A stretch of 33,654 nt of DNA from Pseudomonadota bacterium (GTDB taxonomy: Bacteria; Pseudomonadota; Gammaproteobacteria; Xanthomonadales; Xanthomonadaceae), in the NCBI GenBank assembly GCA_963205415.1, contig CAUJJS010000121.1, positions 1 through 33,654 of the forward strand, read 5' to 3'. Under the pieces are notes generated by a model that had not been told where the DNA came from, did not search any database, and was given only the letters and a program-made list of their open reading frames with translations. The position numbers and the translations under genes are program-made. Shown in pieces: positions 20,993-31,051 of this stretch. Every line of letters starts with the position of its first letter. Position 1 is the first letter of the stretch.

Positions 20993-22681
20993 ATGTCCTA
21001 TCTCGTATTAGCGCGCAAATGGCGACCCCGACGCTTCTCTGAACTGGTCGGGCAGACCCATGTGGTGCGCGCTTTGACCAATGCGCTGAAGTCCGGTCGG
21101 GTGCACCACGCCTTCCTGTTCACCGGCACGCGTGGCATCGGCAAGACCACGATTGCGCGCATCTTCGCCAAGAGCCTCAATTGCCAAAACGGCGTGGGCG
21201 CAGAACCCTGCGGCCAGTGCGAGATTTGCAAGGCGGTCGATGAAGGGCGTTTCGTGGATCTGCTAGAGATCGATGCGGCCTCCAACACCGGCGTCGACGA
21301 TGTGCGCGAGCTGATCGAGAACGCGCAGTACTTGCCCACACGCGGACGTTACAAGGTGTACCTCATCGACGAGGTGCACATGCTGTCGAAAAATGCCTTC
21401 AACGCGCTTCTGAAAACGCTGGAAGAGCCGCCCGAGCACGTCAAGTTTCTGCTCGCCACCACCGATCCGCAAAAGCTGCCGGTGACGGTGTTGAGCCGCT
21501 GCCTTCAATTCAATCTGCAGCGCCTGTCGCAGGCTCAGATCGAGCAGCAGATGCAGCACATCCTGAGTGCCGAGGGCCTTTCCTTCGAAGCTGCAGCCAT
21601 TGCGTTGCTGGCGCAGGGTGCCGACGGCAGCTTGCGTGATGGCCTGTCATTGCTGGATCAGGCGCTGGCCTTCGGTGATGGACAACTGCGCGAAGCCGAA
21701 GTCCGCAGCATGCTGGGCACCGTGGATCGCAGTCGCGTGGCGGCCTTGCTCGATGCCTTGGTCCACAACGACGGTGCGCGCTTGATGCAGGTCGCCAGCG
21801 ACATCGCCGGCTTCTCACCGGATTTTGCCGCCGTACTTGATGCTGTGGCACTGGCCTTGCACCGCATCCAGTTGCAGCAACTGGTACCGGGGGCCCATGC
21901 TGAAATGGAGTCCGTGGACGTGGCCACGCTGGCCGGTGCCGTCGATCCACAGACCGTGCAGGTTTGGTATCAAATGGCCTTGCTCGGTGGCCGTGACCTA
22001 CAACTGGCGCCCAGCCCGCAGGTCGGCTTTGAGATGAGCCTGCTGCGGATGCTGGCGTTTGCGCCGATGGCCGAGTCGTCGGTTGCAAGCGCAGGCAACG
22101 CGTCACGGGCACCAACGGCCGCGCCGTCATCGCGCCCGCCCGCCGCCTCGTCGGCCACGCCCTTGCCTGCCACACGCACTGTGGCCGAACCGCGCGTTGC
22201 AGCCACGGCCGTCAGTGCGCCACCCGATTCGAGCCCGATCGAGCCGGCACCGTCCGTTTCAACATCGGCCAACCGTGGCCGCGCCATCGTCGACAACGAG
22301 AGCTGGATGGACGCCCTGCGCGACATGGACTTGGCCGGGCCAGCGCGCGAACTGGGCACGAACCTGCAATTCGTGCAGGCCACCGAGTCGACCATCGATG
22401 TCTTTCTGCCGCCATCGCACGAATGGCTACGCAGTCCGCCGATGGTGAATCGTCTGGAGCAGGCGCTCAGCGAGCTCAGCGCGCGGGCCTTGCGTCTGGT
22501 ATTCGTTGCCACGCCACCTGGCCCGAAAACCGAAACCTTTGCCGACCGCAGCCAACGCGAAGCGCGAGACCGTGAAGAGGCCGCGCGCGCCTCGTTCATC
22601 GCCGATCCTGCCGTGCGTGCGCTGGAGGCAGAAGGCGCCAGCATCCGGCTCGAATCGATACGGGCACGCGAAACCCCCTGA
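20993..22681 (+). CDS. dnaX: DNA polymerase III subunit gamma/tau
   Basis: 562 residues; the ATPase that drives clamp loading and holds the replisome together. MSYLVLARKWRPRRF is the canonical start. The Walker A is GTRGIGKTT (about 45-53), the zinc cysteines are CQNGVGAEPCGQCEIC, Walker B is LIDEVHMLS and the arginine-finger region is LSRCLQF. After about residue 365 a Pro/Ala/Ser-rich linker leads to the C-terminal domain V (NESWMDALRDMDLAGPARE) that contacts the polymerase in tau. No A-rich slippery heptamer like that of E. coli is visible, so programmed frameshifting to a gamma form is not supported. ebfC and recR follow in the classical order. Confidence 0.97.
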   Translation: MSYLVLARKWRPRRFSELVGQTHVVRALTNALKSGRVHHAFLFTGTRGIGKTTIARIFAKSLNCQNGVGAEPCGQCEICKAVDEGRFVDLLEIDAASNTGVDDVRELIENAQYLPTRGRYKVYLIDEVHMLSKNAFNALLKTLEEPPEHVKFLLATTDPQKLPVTVLSRCLQFNLQRLSQAQIEQQMQHILSAEGLSFEAAAIALLAQGADGSLRDGLSLLDQALAFGDGQLREAEVRSMLGTVDRSRVAALLDALVHNDGARLMQVASDIAGFSPDFAAVLDAVALALHRIQLQQLVPGAHAEMESVDVATLAGAVDPQTVQVWYQMALLGGRDLQLAPSPQVGFEMSLLRMLAFAPMAESSVASAGNASRAPTAAPSSRPPAASSATPLPATRTVAEPRVAATAVSAPPDSSPIEPAPSVSTSANRGRAIVDNESWMDALRDMDLAGPARELGTNLQFVQATESTIDVFLPPSHEWLRSPPMVNRLEQALSELSARALRLVFVATPPGPKTETFADRSQREARDREEAARASFIADPAVRALEAEGASIRLESIRARETP

Positions 22682-22728
22682 GGCATCGGGTCATCCGTTG
22701 CCTGCCTCAAAACCCCAAGGAGAATCTC

Positions 22729-23058
22729 ATGCGAGGACAACTCGGCAATCTCATGCAACAAGCCCAACGCATGCAAGAGAACATGCAGAAGGCGCAAGAC
22801 GAACTGGCCCAGATCGAAGTCACCGGTTCGGCTGGTGGTGGCATGGTGTCGATCACCTTGAGCGGCAAGATGGAGGCGCGCCGCGTGCGCATCGACCAAG
22901 CTGCCGTGGGTGATGACCTCGAAATGCTGGAAGACCTGATCGCGGCGGCTTTCAACGATGCCGTCAACCGAGTCAATGAAGAAAGCAGCAAGCGCATGGC
23001 GGGCGTTACCGCCGGCATGGGCCTGCCGCCGGGTTTGAAGATTCCCGGCTTGTTCTGA
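22729..23058 (+). CDS. ebfC: YbaB/EbfC nucleoid-associated protein
   Basis: 109 residues; a dimeric DNA-binding protein found next to dnaX and recR in most bacteria. The start has coiled helix MQQAQRMQENMQKAQDELAQ, then EVTGSAGGGMVSITLSGKME and the C-terminal helix EDLIAAAFNDAVNRVNE. AAGGAG at 22717-22722 sits 6 nt before ATG 22729, a strong site. Confidence 0.96.
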   Translation: MRGQLGNLMQQAQRMQENMQKAQDELAQIEVTGSAGGGMVSITLSGKMEARRVRIDQAAVGDDLEMLEDLIAAAFNDAVNRVNEESSKRMAGVTAGMGLPPGLKIPGLF

Positions 23059-23087
23059 GGCCGGCTTGACGTGTCGATTTCCGTCGC

Positions 23088-23687
23088 ATGAGCTCCTCAC
23101 CCAAGCTTGACGAACTGATCGAGGCCCTGCGCTGCCTGCCCGGCGTCGGCGCGCGCACCGCGCAGCGCATGGCGCATCAGCTGTTGGAACGCAATCGCGA
23201 GGGCGGCCGACGCTTGGCGCAACGATTGAACGAGGCGATGGATGGCATTGGCAATTGCCGCCGTTGTCGCAACTACAGCGATACCGAATTGTGTACGGTC
23301 TGCAGCAACGCCAGCCGCGACGAGTCCTTGCTGTGCGTGATCGAAATGCCGGCCGATCAGCTGGCGATCGAGCAGGCCACACACTATCGCGGTCTCTACT
23401 ACGTTCTGCTCGGTCGCCTGTCGCCCTTGGATGGCATGGGGCCTCGGGAATTGGGCTTGGATCGCTTGGCCACACGCCTCGCCGAAGGGCAGGTGAGCGA
23501 GCTCATCATCGCCACCAACCCCACGGTCGAGGGCGAAGCCACGGCGCATTACCTCGCGCAACTGGCACGTCAGAACGGCGTGCGCCCCAGTCGACTTGCC
23601 CATGGCGTGCCGCTGGGCGGCGAACTGGAATACATCGACCGCGGCACGTTGGCGCACGCCTTCAGTGCGCGTCAGAATGTCGAGTGA
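23088..23687 (+). CDS. recR: Recombination protein RecR
   Basis: 199 residues. RecR with RecO loads RecA at gaps. It shows the helix-hairpin-helix region ([17 protein letters not shown]), a four-cysteine zinc site ([16 protein letters not shown]), the Toprim motif ([15 protein letters not shown]) and [16 protein letters not shown]. The length is standard. It begins 29 bp after ebfC. Confidence 0.97.
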   Translation: MSSSPKLDELIEALRCLPGVGARTAQRMAHQLLERNREGGRRLAQRLNEAMDGIGNCRRCRNYSDTELCTVCSNASRDESLLCVIEMPADQLAIEQATHYRGLYYVLLGRLSPLDGMGPRELGLDRLATRLAEGQVSELIIATNPTVEGEATAHYLAQLARQNGVRPSRLAHGVPLGGELEYIDRGTLAHAFSARQNVE

Positions 23688-23707
23688 GCCTTACTGCAGG
23701 AAACCTC

Positions 23708-24061
23708 ATGAGTCAGACCAACGACACCATTTTCGGCAAGATCATCCGCCGCGAGATTCCGGCCCGCATCGTGTACGAGGACGAGCATGTGCTCGGCTTC
23801 CACGATGTCGATCCCAAGGCGCCGGTGCACGTGCTTTTCATCCCGAAAAAGTACATTCCAACCCTCAATGACGCCACGGCCGAAGAAGCCGAACTCCTTG
23901 GCCGCCTGATGCTGGCCGCGGCCGGCTACGCCAAGGCTCAGGGCTTTGCCGACGACGGTTACCGCGTGCTGATGAACTGCAACACCCACGGCGGCCAAAC
24001 CGTGTTTCACATCCACCTGCACCTGCTCGCCGGCCGGCAATTGCAGTGGCCGCCGGGTTGA
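23708..24061 (+). CDS. hinT: HIT-family purine nucleoside phosphoramidase-like hydrolase
   Basis: 117 residues. The catalytic histidine triad FHIHLHLLAG places His101, His103 and His105 at the usual site, and the N-terminal block IFGKIIRREIPARIVYEDEH with FIPKKYIPTL is that of the HinT group. HinT hydrolyses adenosine phosphoramidates and acts on some lysyl-AMP species. The start follows AGGA 7 nt away. It starts 20 bp after recR and runs just short of the small GNAT gene. Confidence 0.93.
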   Translation: MSQTNDTIFGKIIRREIPARIVYEDEHVLGFHDVDPKAPVHVLFIPKKYIPTLNDATAEEAELLGRLMLAAAGYAKAQGFADDGYRVLMNCNTHGGQTVFHIHLHLLAGRQLQWPPG

Positions 24062-24067
24062 TTGGTC

Positions 24068-24337
24068 ATGGGCTTAGAGTTTGAAGTCCGGCACGAAGCC
24101 GAGGCCGCGCGTTTCATCGCCACCGTGGATGCCCTTGAGTGCCAGCTGCAGTACCGGCTCGATTGCAACACCATGACGATCACTCACACCTGGGTGCCGC
24201 CGCAGCTCAGCGGGCGCGGGATTGCCGCCGAGCTCACCCGTCAGGCGCTGCTCACGGCACGCGCCCAAGGCTGGCAGGTCGCAGCCGAATGCAGCTATGC
24301 GCAACGGTATCTGGAGCGCCATCCCTACACGGTCTGA
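24068..24337 (+). CDS. Small GNAT-like N-acetyltransferase (COG2388)
   Basis: 89 residues. The core is ITHTWVPPQLSGRGIAAELT, carrying the acetyl-CoA pyrophosphate loop (Q/R-x-x-G-x-G/A form, here QLSGRGIA), then LLTARAQGWQVAAECSYA and LERHPY. The size and the order fit the minimal YjdJ-like acetyltransferases, whose substrates are unknown. ATG 24068 lies 6 bp after the HIT stop. It converges with mfd, with only 18 bp between the stops. Confidence 0.8.
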   Translation: MGLEFEVRHEAEAARFIATVDALECQLQYRLDCNTMTITHTWVPPQLSGRGIAAELTRQALLTARAQGWQVAAECSYAQRYLERHPYTV

Positions 24338-24355
24338 TGTGCCACGTCGCGGCGC

Positions 24356-27300
24356 TCAAGCACGCCCGCGCAGTTGTGCGAGCAACTCGTGGGCGGCGTG
24401 CAGGCGCGTTGCCTGATCCGGTAGTGGCATGCGCAAGCGCAATTTGTCCGGGCCATCCATGGCAAAGACGCGCGGTTGCGACTGGATCAAACGGATGATG
24501 TTCATCGCATCGATCGGTGGTTGCGGCACGAAGTGGATGCGGCCGCCTTGTTCGCCCAGTTCCAGTTTGCGGATGCCCAGTGCGGTGGCGGCCTGCTTGA
24601 GTTCGGCCACGGCAAAGAGATTCTTGGCCGGGTCGGGCAAGAGGCCGAAGCGGTCGATCATTTCCACCTGAAGCTCGCGCAGGGCTTCGTTGTCGGCGGC
24701 TGATGCGACGCGCTTGTAGAGCGTCAGGCGGGTGTGAACATCGGGCAGGTAGTCGTCGGGAATCAGCGCCGGAAGATGCAGTTCGACCTCGGCGCCGTGA
24801 TGATCGGGTGCGTCGAGGTCTGGAATCTTGCCCTGCCGGATCGAGCGCACCGCGCGTTCCAGCAACTCGGTGTAGAGCGAGAAACCGACTTCGGTGATCT
24901 GGCCGGATTGTTCTTCGCCCAGAAGTTCACCGGCACCGCGGATTTCCAGATCGTGGGTGGCGAGGGTGAAACCGGCGCCCAGTTCATCCAGTGAGGCGAT
25001 GGCTTCGAGGCGTTTGGCCGCGTCACCGCTCATGACCTTGGCCGGTGGCACGATGAGGTAGGCGTAGGCGCGATGGTGCGAACGCCCGACACGACCACGC
25101 AACTGGTGTAGCTGCGCCAAGCCGAAGCGATCGGCGCGGTCGATTACGATGGTGTTGGCGTTGGGAATGTCGATGCCCGATTCGATGATCGTGGTGCACA
25201 CCAGGACGTTGAAACGCTGGCGGTTGAAGTCGAGCATCACCCGTTCCAATTCGCGCTCAGGCATCTGGCCGTGGGCCACGCGGATGCGTGCCTCGGGCAT
25301 CAGTTCGGCCAAATCGCGTGCAGTTTTCTCGATGGATTCCACTTGGTTGTGGAGGAAATACACCTGCCCGCCGCGCGCCAGTTCGCGCTGGAAGGCTTCG
25401 CGCATCTGCGCCGGATCCCACTGCGTGACCACGGTTTGCACCGCGAGGCGATTGGGCGGTGGTGTGGCGATGATGGACAGATCACGCAAGCCGGCCATGG
25501 CCATGTTGAGCGTGCGTGGAATCGGCGTGGCGGTGAGGGTGAGTAGATGCACCTGAGCGCGCAGGGCCTTGAGGCGTTCTTTCTGGCGCACGCCGAAGCG
25601 TTGCTCTTCATCCACGATCACCAAGCCCAGATCCTTGAACTTCACATCCGCTTGCAACAAACGGTGTGTGCCGACGATCACATCGATTTGACCGTCGGCC
25701 AGTTTGTCCAATTCCTGTTTGATCTCTTTGGCGGTCTTGAAGCGCGACAGCACTTCCACCCGCAGCGGCCAATCGGCGAAGCGGTCGCGGAAGTTGCGGT
25801 AGTGCTGCTCGGCCAAGAGCGTGGTGGGCACCAGCAAAGCCACTTGTTTGCCCGCCGTGGCGGCCACGAAAGCGGCGCGCACGGCCACTTCGGTTTTGCC
25901 GAAACCAACATCGCCGCAGACCACGCGATCCATCGGTTGCGATGAGGCCAGATCGGCGATCACGGCCTCGATCGCGCTGAGCTGATCGGGCGTTTCCTCG
26001 AATTGGAATTGGGCCGCGAAAGGGGCATACAGGCTGCGATCGGTTTCAAGGCACAGGCCGGCACGCGCCTGCCGCTTGGCCTGGATTTCCAGCAGTTCGG
26101 CAGCCACGTCGCGAACCTTTTCGGCGGCTTTCTTCTTGGCTTTTTCCCACTGCTCGCCACCCAAAGAATGCAGCGGCGCGGTTTCCGGAGAGGCGCCGGC
26201 GTAGCGACTGACCAGATGCAATTGGGTGACCGGCACATAGAGCTTGTCGCCCTTGGCGTACTCGATGCAGAGAAACTCACTTTTTTGGCCGCCGACATCG
26301 AGCGATTCCAGGCCGATGTAGCGACCCACGCCGTGATCCTCGTGCACGATCGGTGCGCCGGCGGAGATTTCCGACAGGTCGCGCAGGATGGTTTCCGGAT
26401 CACGCCCAGCGCGGGTGCGGCGGCGTGAGGGCAGGGCGCGGTCGGGGTAAAACTGGCGCTCGGTCAGTACGCACAGCGCCGGCTCGCGCAAGGCAAAGCC
26501 GGCTTCGAACGGTGCCACGGTAATCGCCAGGTGCGCATCGCCATCACGAAAGCTGGGCCAGTCCGCCACGGGCGGGGGACGCACGCCCACATGCCCCAAA
26601 GTATCGAGCAAGGCTTCGCGGCGCCCGGGCGAATCGGTGGCGATCAACACCCGTCCCGGATAGTTCTGCAAGAAGCCCTGCAAGGCCGCGCCACTGGCTT
26701 CACCCTTGTGCATCAGGGGCAGATCCGGCACCGGCGCGTCGCCCAGATCGTGGGCCTGTTCGTGGCGGGGATGATCGCGGCCCAGCACTTCGATGCGGGT
26801 GCGGCGATTGAGTGCTTCGCGCAGGCTCTCGGGTGAAAGGAAAAGCTCGGCCGGCGGCAGGATCGGACGTTCGATATCGTGGCGGCGCTGTTCGTAGCGC
26901 TCGCCGGCCTGAGCCCAGAAGCCCTCGGCCGCTTCGTGGGCGCCGTCGCCGATCACGCACAGGACCTCCGGCCCGAGGTAGTCGAACAGGCTGGCTGTCG
27001 ATTCGAAGAACAAGGGCAGGTAGTACTCGATGCCGGCTGCACTGCCGCCGTGTTTCATGTCCTGATACAAGGGGCATCGCCGCGGATCGATCGGAAAGCG
27101 TTCGCGTAGGGCACTGCGAAAGCGCGTGCCGGCGTCTTCGTCGAGCGGAAACTCGCGCGCCGGCAAAAGCCGTACGGCTTCTACCTTGTCGAGCGATCGC
27201 TGGGTCTGTGGGTCGAAGGTGCGAATCGAATCGACTTCATCGTCCAAAAGCTCGATGCGATAAGGCTGGGATGTGCCCATCGGGAAGATGTCCAGCAGCG

Positions 27301-27817
27301 CGCCGCGCACCGCAAAGTCACCCGGATCGAGCACCTGCGGCACATTGCGGTAGCCGGCCATTTCCAGACGCTGCTTCTCCGCGTCCATCGACAAGGTTTG
27401 GCCCCGCCTCACCATCAAGGCCTGACCTGCGACGAAGCCCACCGGCGCCAGACGTTGCATCAAGGTGGGTACCGGCACCACCAACACGCCGCGTTTCAGG
27501 CTTGGCAATTGATACAGGGTGGCCACGCGCTGGGAAACGATGCCGGGCTGCGGACTGAACAAGTCGTAGGGCAGGGTTTCCCAGTCGGGAAAGGGCAGTA
27601 CCGACAATTCCGGTGCGAACACCGCCAATTCGGCTGTCAGGCTGTGCGCGGCGTAGCTGTCGCGGGTGATCGCCACCATTGGCCCAGCATGGGACTGCGC
27701 CGCCTGCGCCAGAAGGAGCGAGAGCGCACTGGCGTTGTTGGGCAAGCGCCAATCGGCGCGTTTCTGGCTGCCGTGGGGCAGCAGCGAGGCAATCGAAGAG
27801 TGGGGCACGGGCAACAC
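24356..27817 (-). CDS. mfd: Transcription-repair coupling factor
   Basis: 1153 residues; removes stalled RNA polymerase and recruits UvrA to damaged template strands. The UvrB-homology part ([30 protein letters not shown]) is followed by the RNA-polymerase-interacting domain ([16 protein letters not shown]), then the RecG-like motor: Walker [46 protein letters not shown] and the QLRGRVGRS motif. The C-terminal TRCF domain ([19 protein letters not shown]) is intact. Start is GTG 27817; no good Shine-Dalgarno is seen. Length matches E. coli (1148). Confidence 0.98.
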   Translation of the reverse strand: MLPVPHSSIASLLPHGSQKRADWRLPNNASALSLLLAQAAQSHAGPMVAITRDSYAAHSLTAELAVFAPELSVLPFPDWETLPYDLFSPQPGIVSQRVATLYQLPSLKRGVLVVPVPTLMQRLAPVGFVAGQALMVRRGQTLSMDAEKQRLEMAGYRNVPQVLDPGDFAVRGALLDIFPMGTSQPYRIELLDDEVDSIRTFDPQTQRSLDKVEAVRLLPAREFPLDEDAGTRFRSALRERFPIDPRRCPLYQDMKHGGSAAGIEYYLPLFFESTASLFDYLGPEVLCVIGDGAHEAAEGFWAQAGERYEQRRHDIERPILPPAELFLSPESLREALNRRTRIEVLGRDHPRHEQAHDLGDAPVPDLPLMHKGEASGAALQGFLQNYPGRVLIATDSPGRREALLDTLGHVGVRPPPVADWPSFRDGDAHLAITVAPFEAGFALREPALCVLTERQFYPDRALPSRRRTRAGRDPETILRDLSEISAGAPIVHEDHGVGRYIGLESLDVGGQKSEFLCIEYAKGDKLYVPVTQLHLVSRYAGASPETAPLHSLGGEQWEKAKKKAAEKVRDVAAELLEIQAKRQARAGLCLETDRSLYAPFAAQFQFEETPDQLSAIEAVIADLASSQPMDRVVCGDVGFGKTEVAVRAAFVAATAGKQVALLVPTTLLAEQHYRNFRDRFADWPLRVEVLSRFKTAKEIKQELDKLADGQIDVIVGTHRLLQADVKFKDLGLVIVDEEQRFGVRQKERLKALRAQVHLLTLTATPIPRTLNMAMAGLRDLSIIATPPPNRLAVQTVVTQWDPAQMREAFQRELARGGQVYFLHNQVESIEKTARDLAELMPEARIRVAHGQMPERELERVMLDFNRQRFNVLVCTTIIESGIDIPNANTIVIDRADRFGLAQLHQLRGRVGRSHHRAYAYLIVPPAKVMSGDAAKRLEAIASLDELGAGFTLATHDLEIRGAGELLGEEQSGQITEVGFSLYTELLERAVRSIRQGKIPDLDAPDHHGAEVELHLPALIPDDYLPDVHTRLTLYKRVASAADNEALRELQVEMIDRFGLLPDPAKNLFAVAELKQAATALGIRKLELGEQGGRIHFVPQPPIDAMNIIRLIQSQPRVFAMDGPDKLRLRMPLPDQATRLHAAHELLAQLRGRA

Positions 27818-27886
27818 GAAGCGAGCAAACGCGCATTTTACTTCGGGTGTGATGACTTGGCTTCGAGTGCCTTGCGGGCCGCAGGC

Positions 27887-27925
27887 TCAGCGGCGATCGG
27901 GGGCATTGGTAGCTGGTGTGGTCAT
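27887..27925 (-). other. Possible 12-codon leader ORF upstream of mfd
   Basis: On the minus strand GGAG, 5 nt, ATG encodes MTTPATNAPDRR then TGA, within the 147-bp gap before mfd. The spacing is good, but an ORF this short occurs by chance. Confidence 0.2.
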
Positions 27926-27964
27926 GAAGTCTCCGGCTCAAAGGCGGGCTTGGCAATGCTGCCA

Positions 27965-29539
27965 CTATGTTCGTGAGCCCATTCGATCAAGCAAGTCTTT
28001 GATCGGCATCGGTTTGGCGTATAGCCAACCTTGCGCCAATTGAACGCCATGTTCGCGCAGGTAGTCGGCCTGCGCATGGGTTTCCACACCCTCTGCAATC
28101 ATCGAGATACCAAGGGATTTCGACATTTCGATGATGTGGTCAACAATTTTGCTGGTGACCGCGCCGGTTGCGATGGTGCCCACGAAGGTTTTGTCGATTT
28201 TCAGGAAATCGAACCTCACTTGGGTCAGGTAGGAAAGGCTGGAGAAGCCGGTGCCGAAGTCATCCAGCGCAACCCGGATGCCAAGTGCTTGCAGCTCGCA
28301 GATGGATGGCGATGCGTGCTCCTGATCGATGAATACACGCTCGGTCACTTCCACCTGCAGGTTGCCGGGATTGCAGCCGAGATGGCGAAGCGCGGATTGC
28401 AGACGCGTAGGAAGGCTGTTGCCGCGGAAGTCTTCTGCGGAAAAATTCAGCGCGACATGGAATTGCGGGTGCCGGGAAAACAGGGCTGCGGTCTCACGCT
28501 CAATCGCTTGGATGAGATATTCGCCCAGTGCCGGCATCAGGCCAGACTCTTCCGCGAGCGGAATGAAAATGTCGGGGCTGATGCTTTCGCCCCGCGGTCG
28601 ATGCCAACGCATCAAAGCTTCTGCCCCGATCCAGCGGCCGCTGGCTAGTTCCACCACGGGTTGGTATACCAGCGAGAGTTCCCCATGCCGCAGTGCTTGC
28701 CTTAGCAGGTGGCGCATCGTTGTATTGCGTGCAGCGATGCGTTTGAGTGCTAACAACAGCAGACAGGTGGTGGGCAGACCTAGTGCAAGCGCCCATAGCA
28801 TGCTCTTGCGTGATGTAGGTTGCCACATGGCGTGTGGCATAGCGGCAAAGGCCGTATACGCACCCAGAGCAGAGCGTTCCCACGCGACGATATGTCGTTT
28901 ATGGATGAACGTTCCGGAATGGCCATCGCTTGCGTATTGGCGCCAGTCGGGATCGTAGTTGCCGCGTACCGCCAGCGGGGCGCTGACGCGGGCTTCGCCC
29001 ACGAGCGCAACATCCCATGGTTGATCGGCAGGGATGCCGTCGAGCACTTGAGTGGCATGGGTAAACATGGAGATGCCGGTTGCTGGGTCGGTTGCCGCGG
29101 TCAGTCGGATCGTGGGCGCATCCTGCAGATGGACATCGTTGCGAATCGGGTAGCCATAGGTGCTGATGTAAACCGGCTCGCCGACCGGATGGTTTTGAAT
29201 GCCGAACGTTGAACAGAGCAGACGATTGTTTTGGATGTATCCGACATCAGCCAACGTCTCCGCATGCAGTAATGCCGTACGCATCATGCGGATGGCTTCC
29301 GGGCTGCAAGGAGGGTGCCCGGCGAGTGGTGCCAGCATGTCCTTGGTTTGACGCATTTCGGCACTGACTCGGTCCGCCTGCGCCAAGGTTTGGCGCGCCA
29401 TCAGTGAGGTGACTTCTTTCAGCTGTTGCATGCTGACCCAATGCGCGATCAGCAGGGCGATGGCGGTGGGCAGGATGATCGCCAGCAGGGTAGAAAGCGG
29501 CAGGAACGACAGCGACAGTTTGCGGAGAGAAGCGGGCAT
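27965..29539 (-). CDS. CSS-motif EAL-domain cyclic-di-GMP phosphodiesterase
   Basis: 524 residues. A membrane helix (about 12-34) precedes a periplasmic domain with the redox-sensing cysteine pattern: Cys near HPPCSPEA and the LLCSTFG motif, a CST variant of CSS. A second helix (about 245-262, LWALALGLPTTCLLLLAL) leads to a cytoplasmic EAL domain with Glu307 in GAEALMRWHRP, NFSAEDF, DDFGTGFSSLSYL, KIDKTF and EGVET: all residues expected for hydrolysing c-di-GMP are present. No GGDEF domain is attached. By family analogy the disulphide state of the periplasmic part regulates the enzyme. It is separated from mfd by 147 bp. Confidence 0.93.
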   Translation of the reverse strand: MPASLRKLSLSFLPLSTLLAIILPTAIALLIAHWVSMQQLKEVTSLMARQTLAQADRVSAEMRQTKDMLAPLAGHPPCSPEAIRMMRTALLHAETLADVGYIQNNRLLCSTFGIQNHPVGEPVYISTYGYPIRNDVHLQDAPTIRLTAATDPATGISMFTHATQVLDGIPADQPWDVALVGEARVSAPLAVRGNYDPDWRQYASDGHSGTFIHKRHIVAWERSALGAYTAFAAMPHAMWQPTSRKSMLWALALGLPTTCLLLLALKRIAARNTTMRHLLRQALRHGELSLVYQPVVELASGRWIGAEALMRWHRPRGESISPDIFIPLAEESGLMPALGEYLIQAIERETAALFSRHPQFHVALNFSAEDFRGNSLPTRLQSALRHLGCNPGNLQVEVTERVFIDQEHASPSICELQALGIRVALDDFGTGFSSLSYLTQVRFDFLKIDKTFVGTIATGAVTSKIVDHIIEMSKSLGISMIAEGVETHAQADYLREHGVQLAQGWLYAKPMPIKDLLDRMGSRT

Positions 29540-29870
29540 GGACGTGCCTGTTCAGTCGATTCTGGGCAGTACGTGGAGCTTGTATCCGTTGCCGTGCTGG
29601 CAACGGTCAAGCCTGACAAGCACGGCACCCGGTGACTGTAATCCGAATCCCGAGCCGCGTCGACGCCGTGGGTGCAGATCGCTCGACGAGGCTTGCTCAT
29701 GGGCAGGCAAGAAAGTTACCGTGATGTGCCGACGGTGATTGATTCACGCAGCGCATCCACGAACCTCGTCATCCCCGACGCCGCGGCCCGCACGTTGTTG
29801 GAAAATGCGTTGGATGCGCTGCGCTTATCCAAGCGACCAAGAGTCGGGTTCGACAAGGGTGCATTGCGCG
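29540..29870. other. Divergent gap between EAL and beta-lactamase genes
   Basis: 331 bp. Apart from the dyad at 29586-29606, short ORFs exist in several frames (for example 29672-30016), but none has a recognisable motif or good Shine-Dalgarno and they overlap the next gene. I see no RNA gene. The beta-lactamase promoter is not obvious. Confidence 0.4.
29581..29610 (-). promoter_or_regulatory. Promoter-like site with dyad in its spacer, upstream of the EAL gene
   Basis: Read on the minus strand: -35 TTGACC (29605-29610), 18-bp spacer, -10 GATACA (29581-29586). The spacer is filled by a perfect inverted repeat CCGTTGCC-GTGCT-GGCAACGG (29586-29606). A dyad between -35 and -10 is the arrangement used by MerR-type activators and by many repressors. 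The -10 is weak. The start codon is at 29539. Confidence 0.4.
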
Positions 29871-30986
29871 ATGAAGACAAGAACCATGAGGGAAGGCGCA
29901 CATCAGTGCTTGCGATCGGCAGCCTCGCGCTTCGTGCAGCATTCTGCTTTGCTGCTTCTCATGATCGGAATCACGGCATGCGCTTCGGGAGCAAGGCCAA
30001 TGAGCGTCGAAACTGAAATCGATCTGCTGATGAACGCCTATCAGGGCAGGGTTCCTGGTGCCTCCGTGTTGGTGCTCAAGGATGGCAAGCCCTTGGTACG
30101 CCGAGGCTATGGCTTCGCTGATCTGGAGGCCGGTGTCGAAGTAACGCCGGCCACGAATTACCGCCTGGCTTCGGTGACCAAACAGTTCACGGCGGCCGCC
30201 ATTTTGCTGCTGAGTGAAGATGGCAAGCTCGATCTGGATGATCGTCTGCGCCATTGGTTGCCTTCATTGCCAGACGCGACCGAGGCCATCACGATCTGCC
30301 ATCTGCTCACGCACAGCAGCGGCCTGATCGACTATGAAGACGTGATGGCGGCCGATCAGCAAACCCAATTGCACGACCAGGACGTGCTGCACCTGCTGGA
30401 AGGCGAAAACCGACTGTACTTCGCACCTGGCACGTCGTATCGCTACAGCAACAGTGCCTACGCGATGCTGGCCTTGATCGTGGAGAAGGCTTCGGGTGCG
30501 AGTTTTCCTGATTTTCTCAAGCAGCGTATTTTCGAGCCGCTGGGCATGCACAACACCTTGGCCTATGTCGCCAAAGGCCCGTCGATTGCGCATCGGGCCT
30601 ATGGTTACAGTGAAGTCGATGGCGCGTGGCAACGCACCGACCAGAGCAACACCAGCGCCGTGCTCGGCGATGGCGGTATCTACGCATCCATTGACGATCT
30701 GGCCCGTTGGGACGCGGCGCTCTACGACGACCGCCTGCTCAGCGACGCCTCACGACAACTCGCCTTCCAGCCGCATGTTGAAGTCATTGGAGAGTCTTAC
30801 CAAGCCAGCTATGGCTATGGTTGGCGCATCACCGGCGAAACGCTGTGGCATTCCGGTGAAACCATCGGTTTCCGCAACGTGATCGTGCGCTGGCCCGGTC
30901 GCCACCTCACCGTCGTCGTGCTGAGCAACCGCAATGATCCGGAGCCGTATCACCTGGCACTGGAAATCGCGCGCCACTTCCCCTGA
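29871..30986 (+). CDS. Lipoprotein serine hydrolase of the class C beta-lactamase/AmpC-like family
   Basis: 371 residues. LLLLMIGITAC gives a lipobox with Cys37. The catalytic motifs are SVTK (Ser101-Lys104, LASVTKQFTAAA), YSN (YRYSNSAY) and HSG (LWHSGETIG); so all three elements of the fold are present. The family includes esterases, D-aminopeptidases and carboxypeptidases as well as beta-lactamases; HSG in place of KTG is more common in the non-lactamase members, so an esterase or peptidase role is at least as likely. ATG 29871 was chosen because it supplies a basic start (MKTRTMR) to the signal peptide; ATG 29886 is an alternative. Confidence 0.85.
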   Translation: MKTRTMREGAHQCLRSAASRFVQHSALLLLMIGITACASGARPMSVETEIDLLMNAYQGRVPGASVLVLKDGKPLVRRGYGFADLEAGVEVTPATNYRLASVTKQFTAAAILLLSEDGKLDLDDRLRHWLPSLPDATEAITICHLLTHSSGLIDYEDVMAADQQTQLHDQDVLHLLEGENRLYFAPGTSYRYSNSAYAMLALIVEKASGASFPDFLKQRIFEPLGMHNTLAYVAKGPSIAHRAYGYSEVDGAWQRTDQSNTSAVLGDGGIYASIDDLARWDAALYDDRLLSDASRQLAFQPHVEVIGESYQASYGYGWRITGETLWHSGETIGFRNVIVRWPGRHLTVVVLSNRNDPEPYHLALEIARHFP

Positions 30987-31012
30987 TTGCATCCGCGAGT
31001 ATCAGCAGCTCT

Positions 31013-31051
31013 GCGCCGAACATACACAGAAAACGGACTGTCATTCGGCGC
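31013..31051. terminator. Possible bidirectional terminator hairpin between convergent genes
   Basis: GCGCCGAA (31013-31020) pairs with TTCGGCGC (31044-31051); inside, ACAG pairs with CTGT. It lies between the beta-lactamase-like gene and the convergent membrane protein, whose last codons it overlaps. No T-tract is evident on either side. Confidence 0.4.

Noticed and set aside
29672..30016. 114-residue plus-strand ORF before the beta-lactamase-like gene
   Set aside because: It overlaps the signal peptide of a clear gene in another frame, has no recognisable motif or ribosome site.
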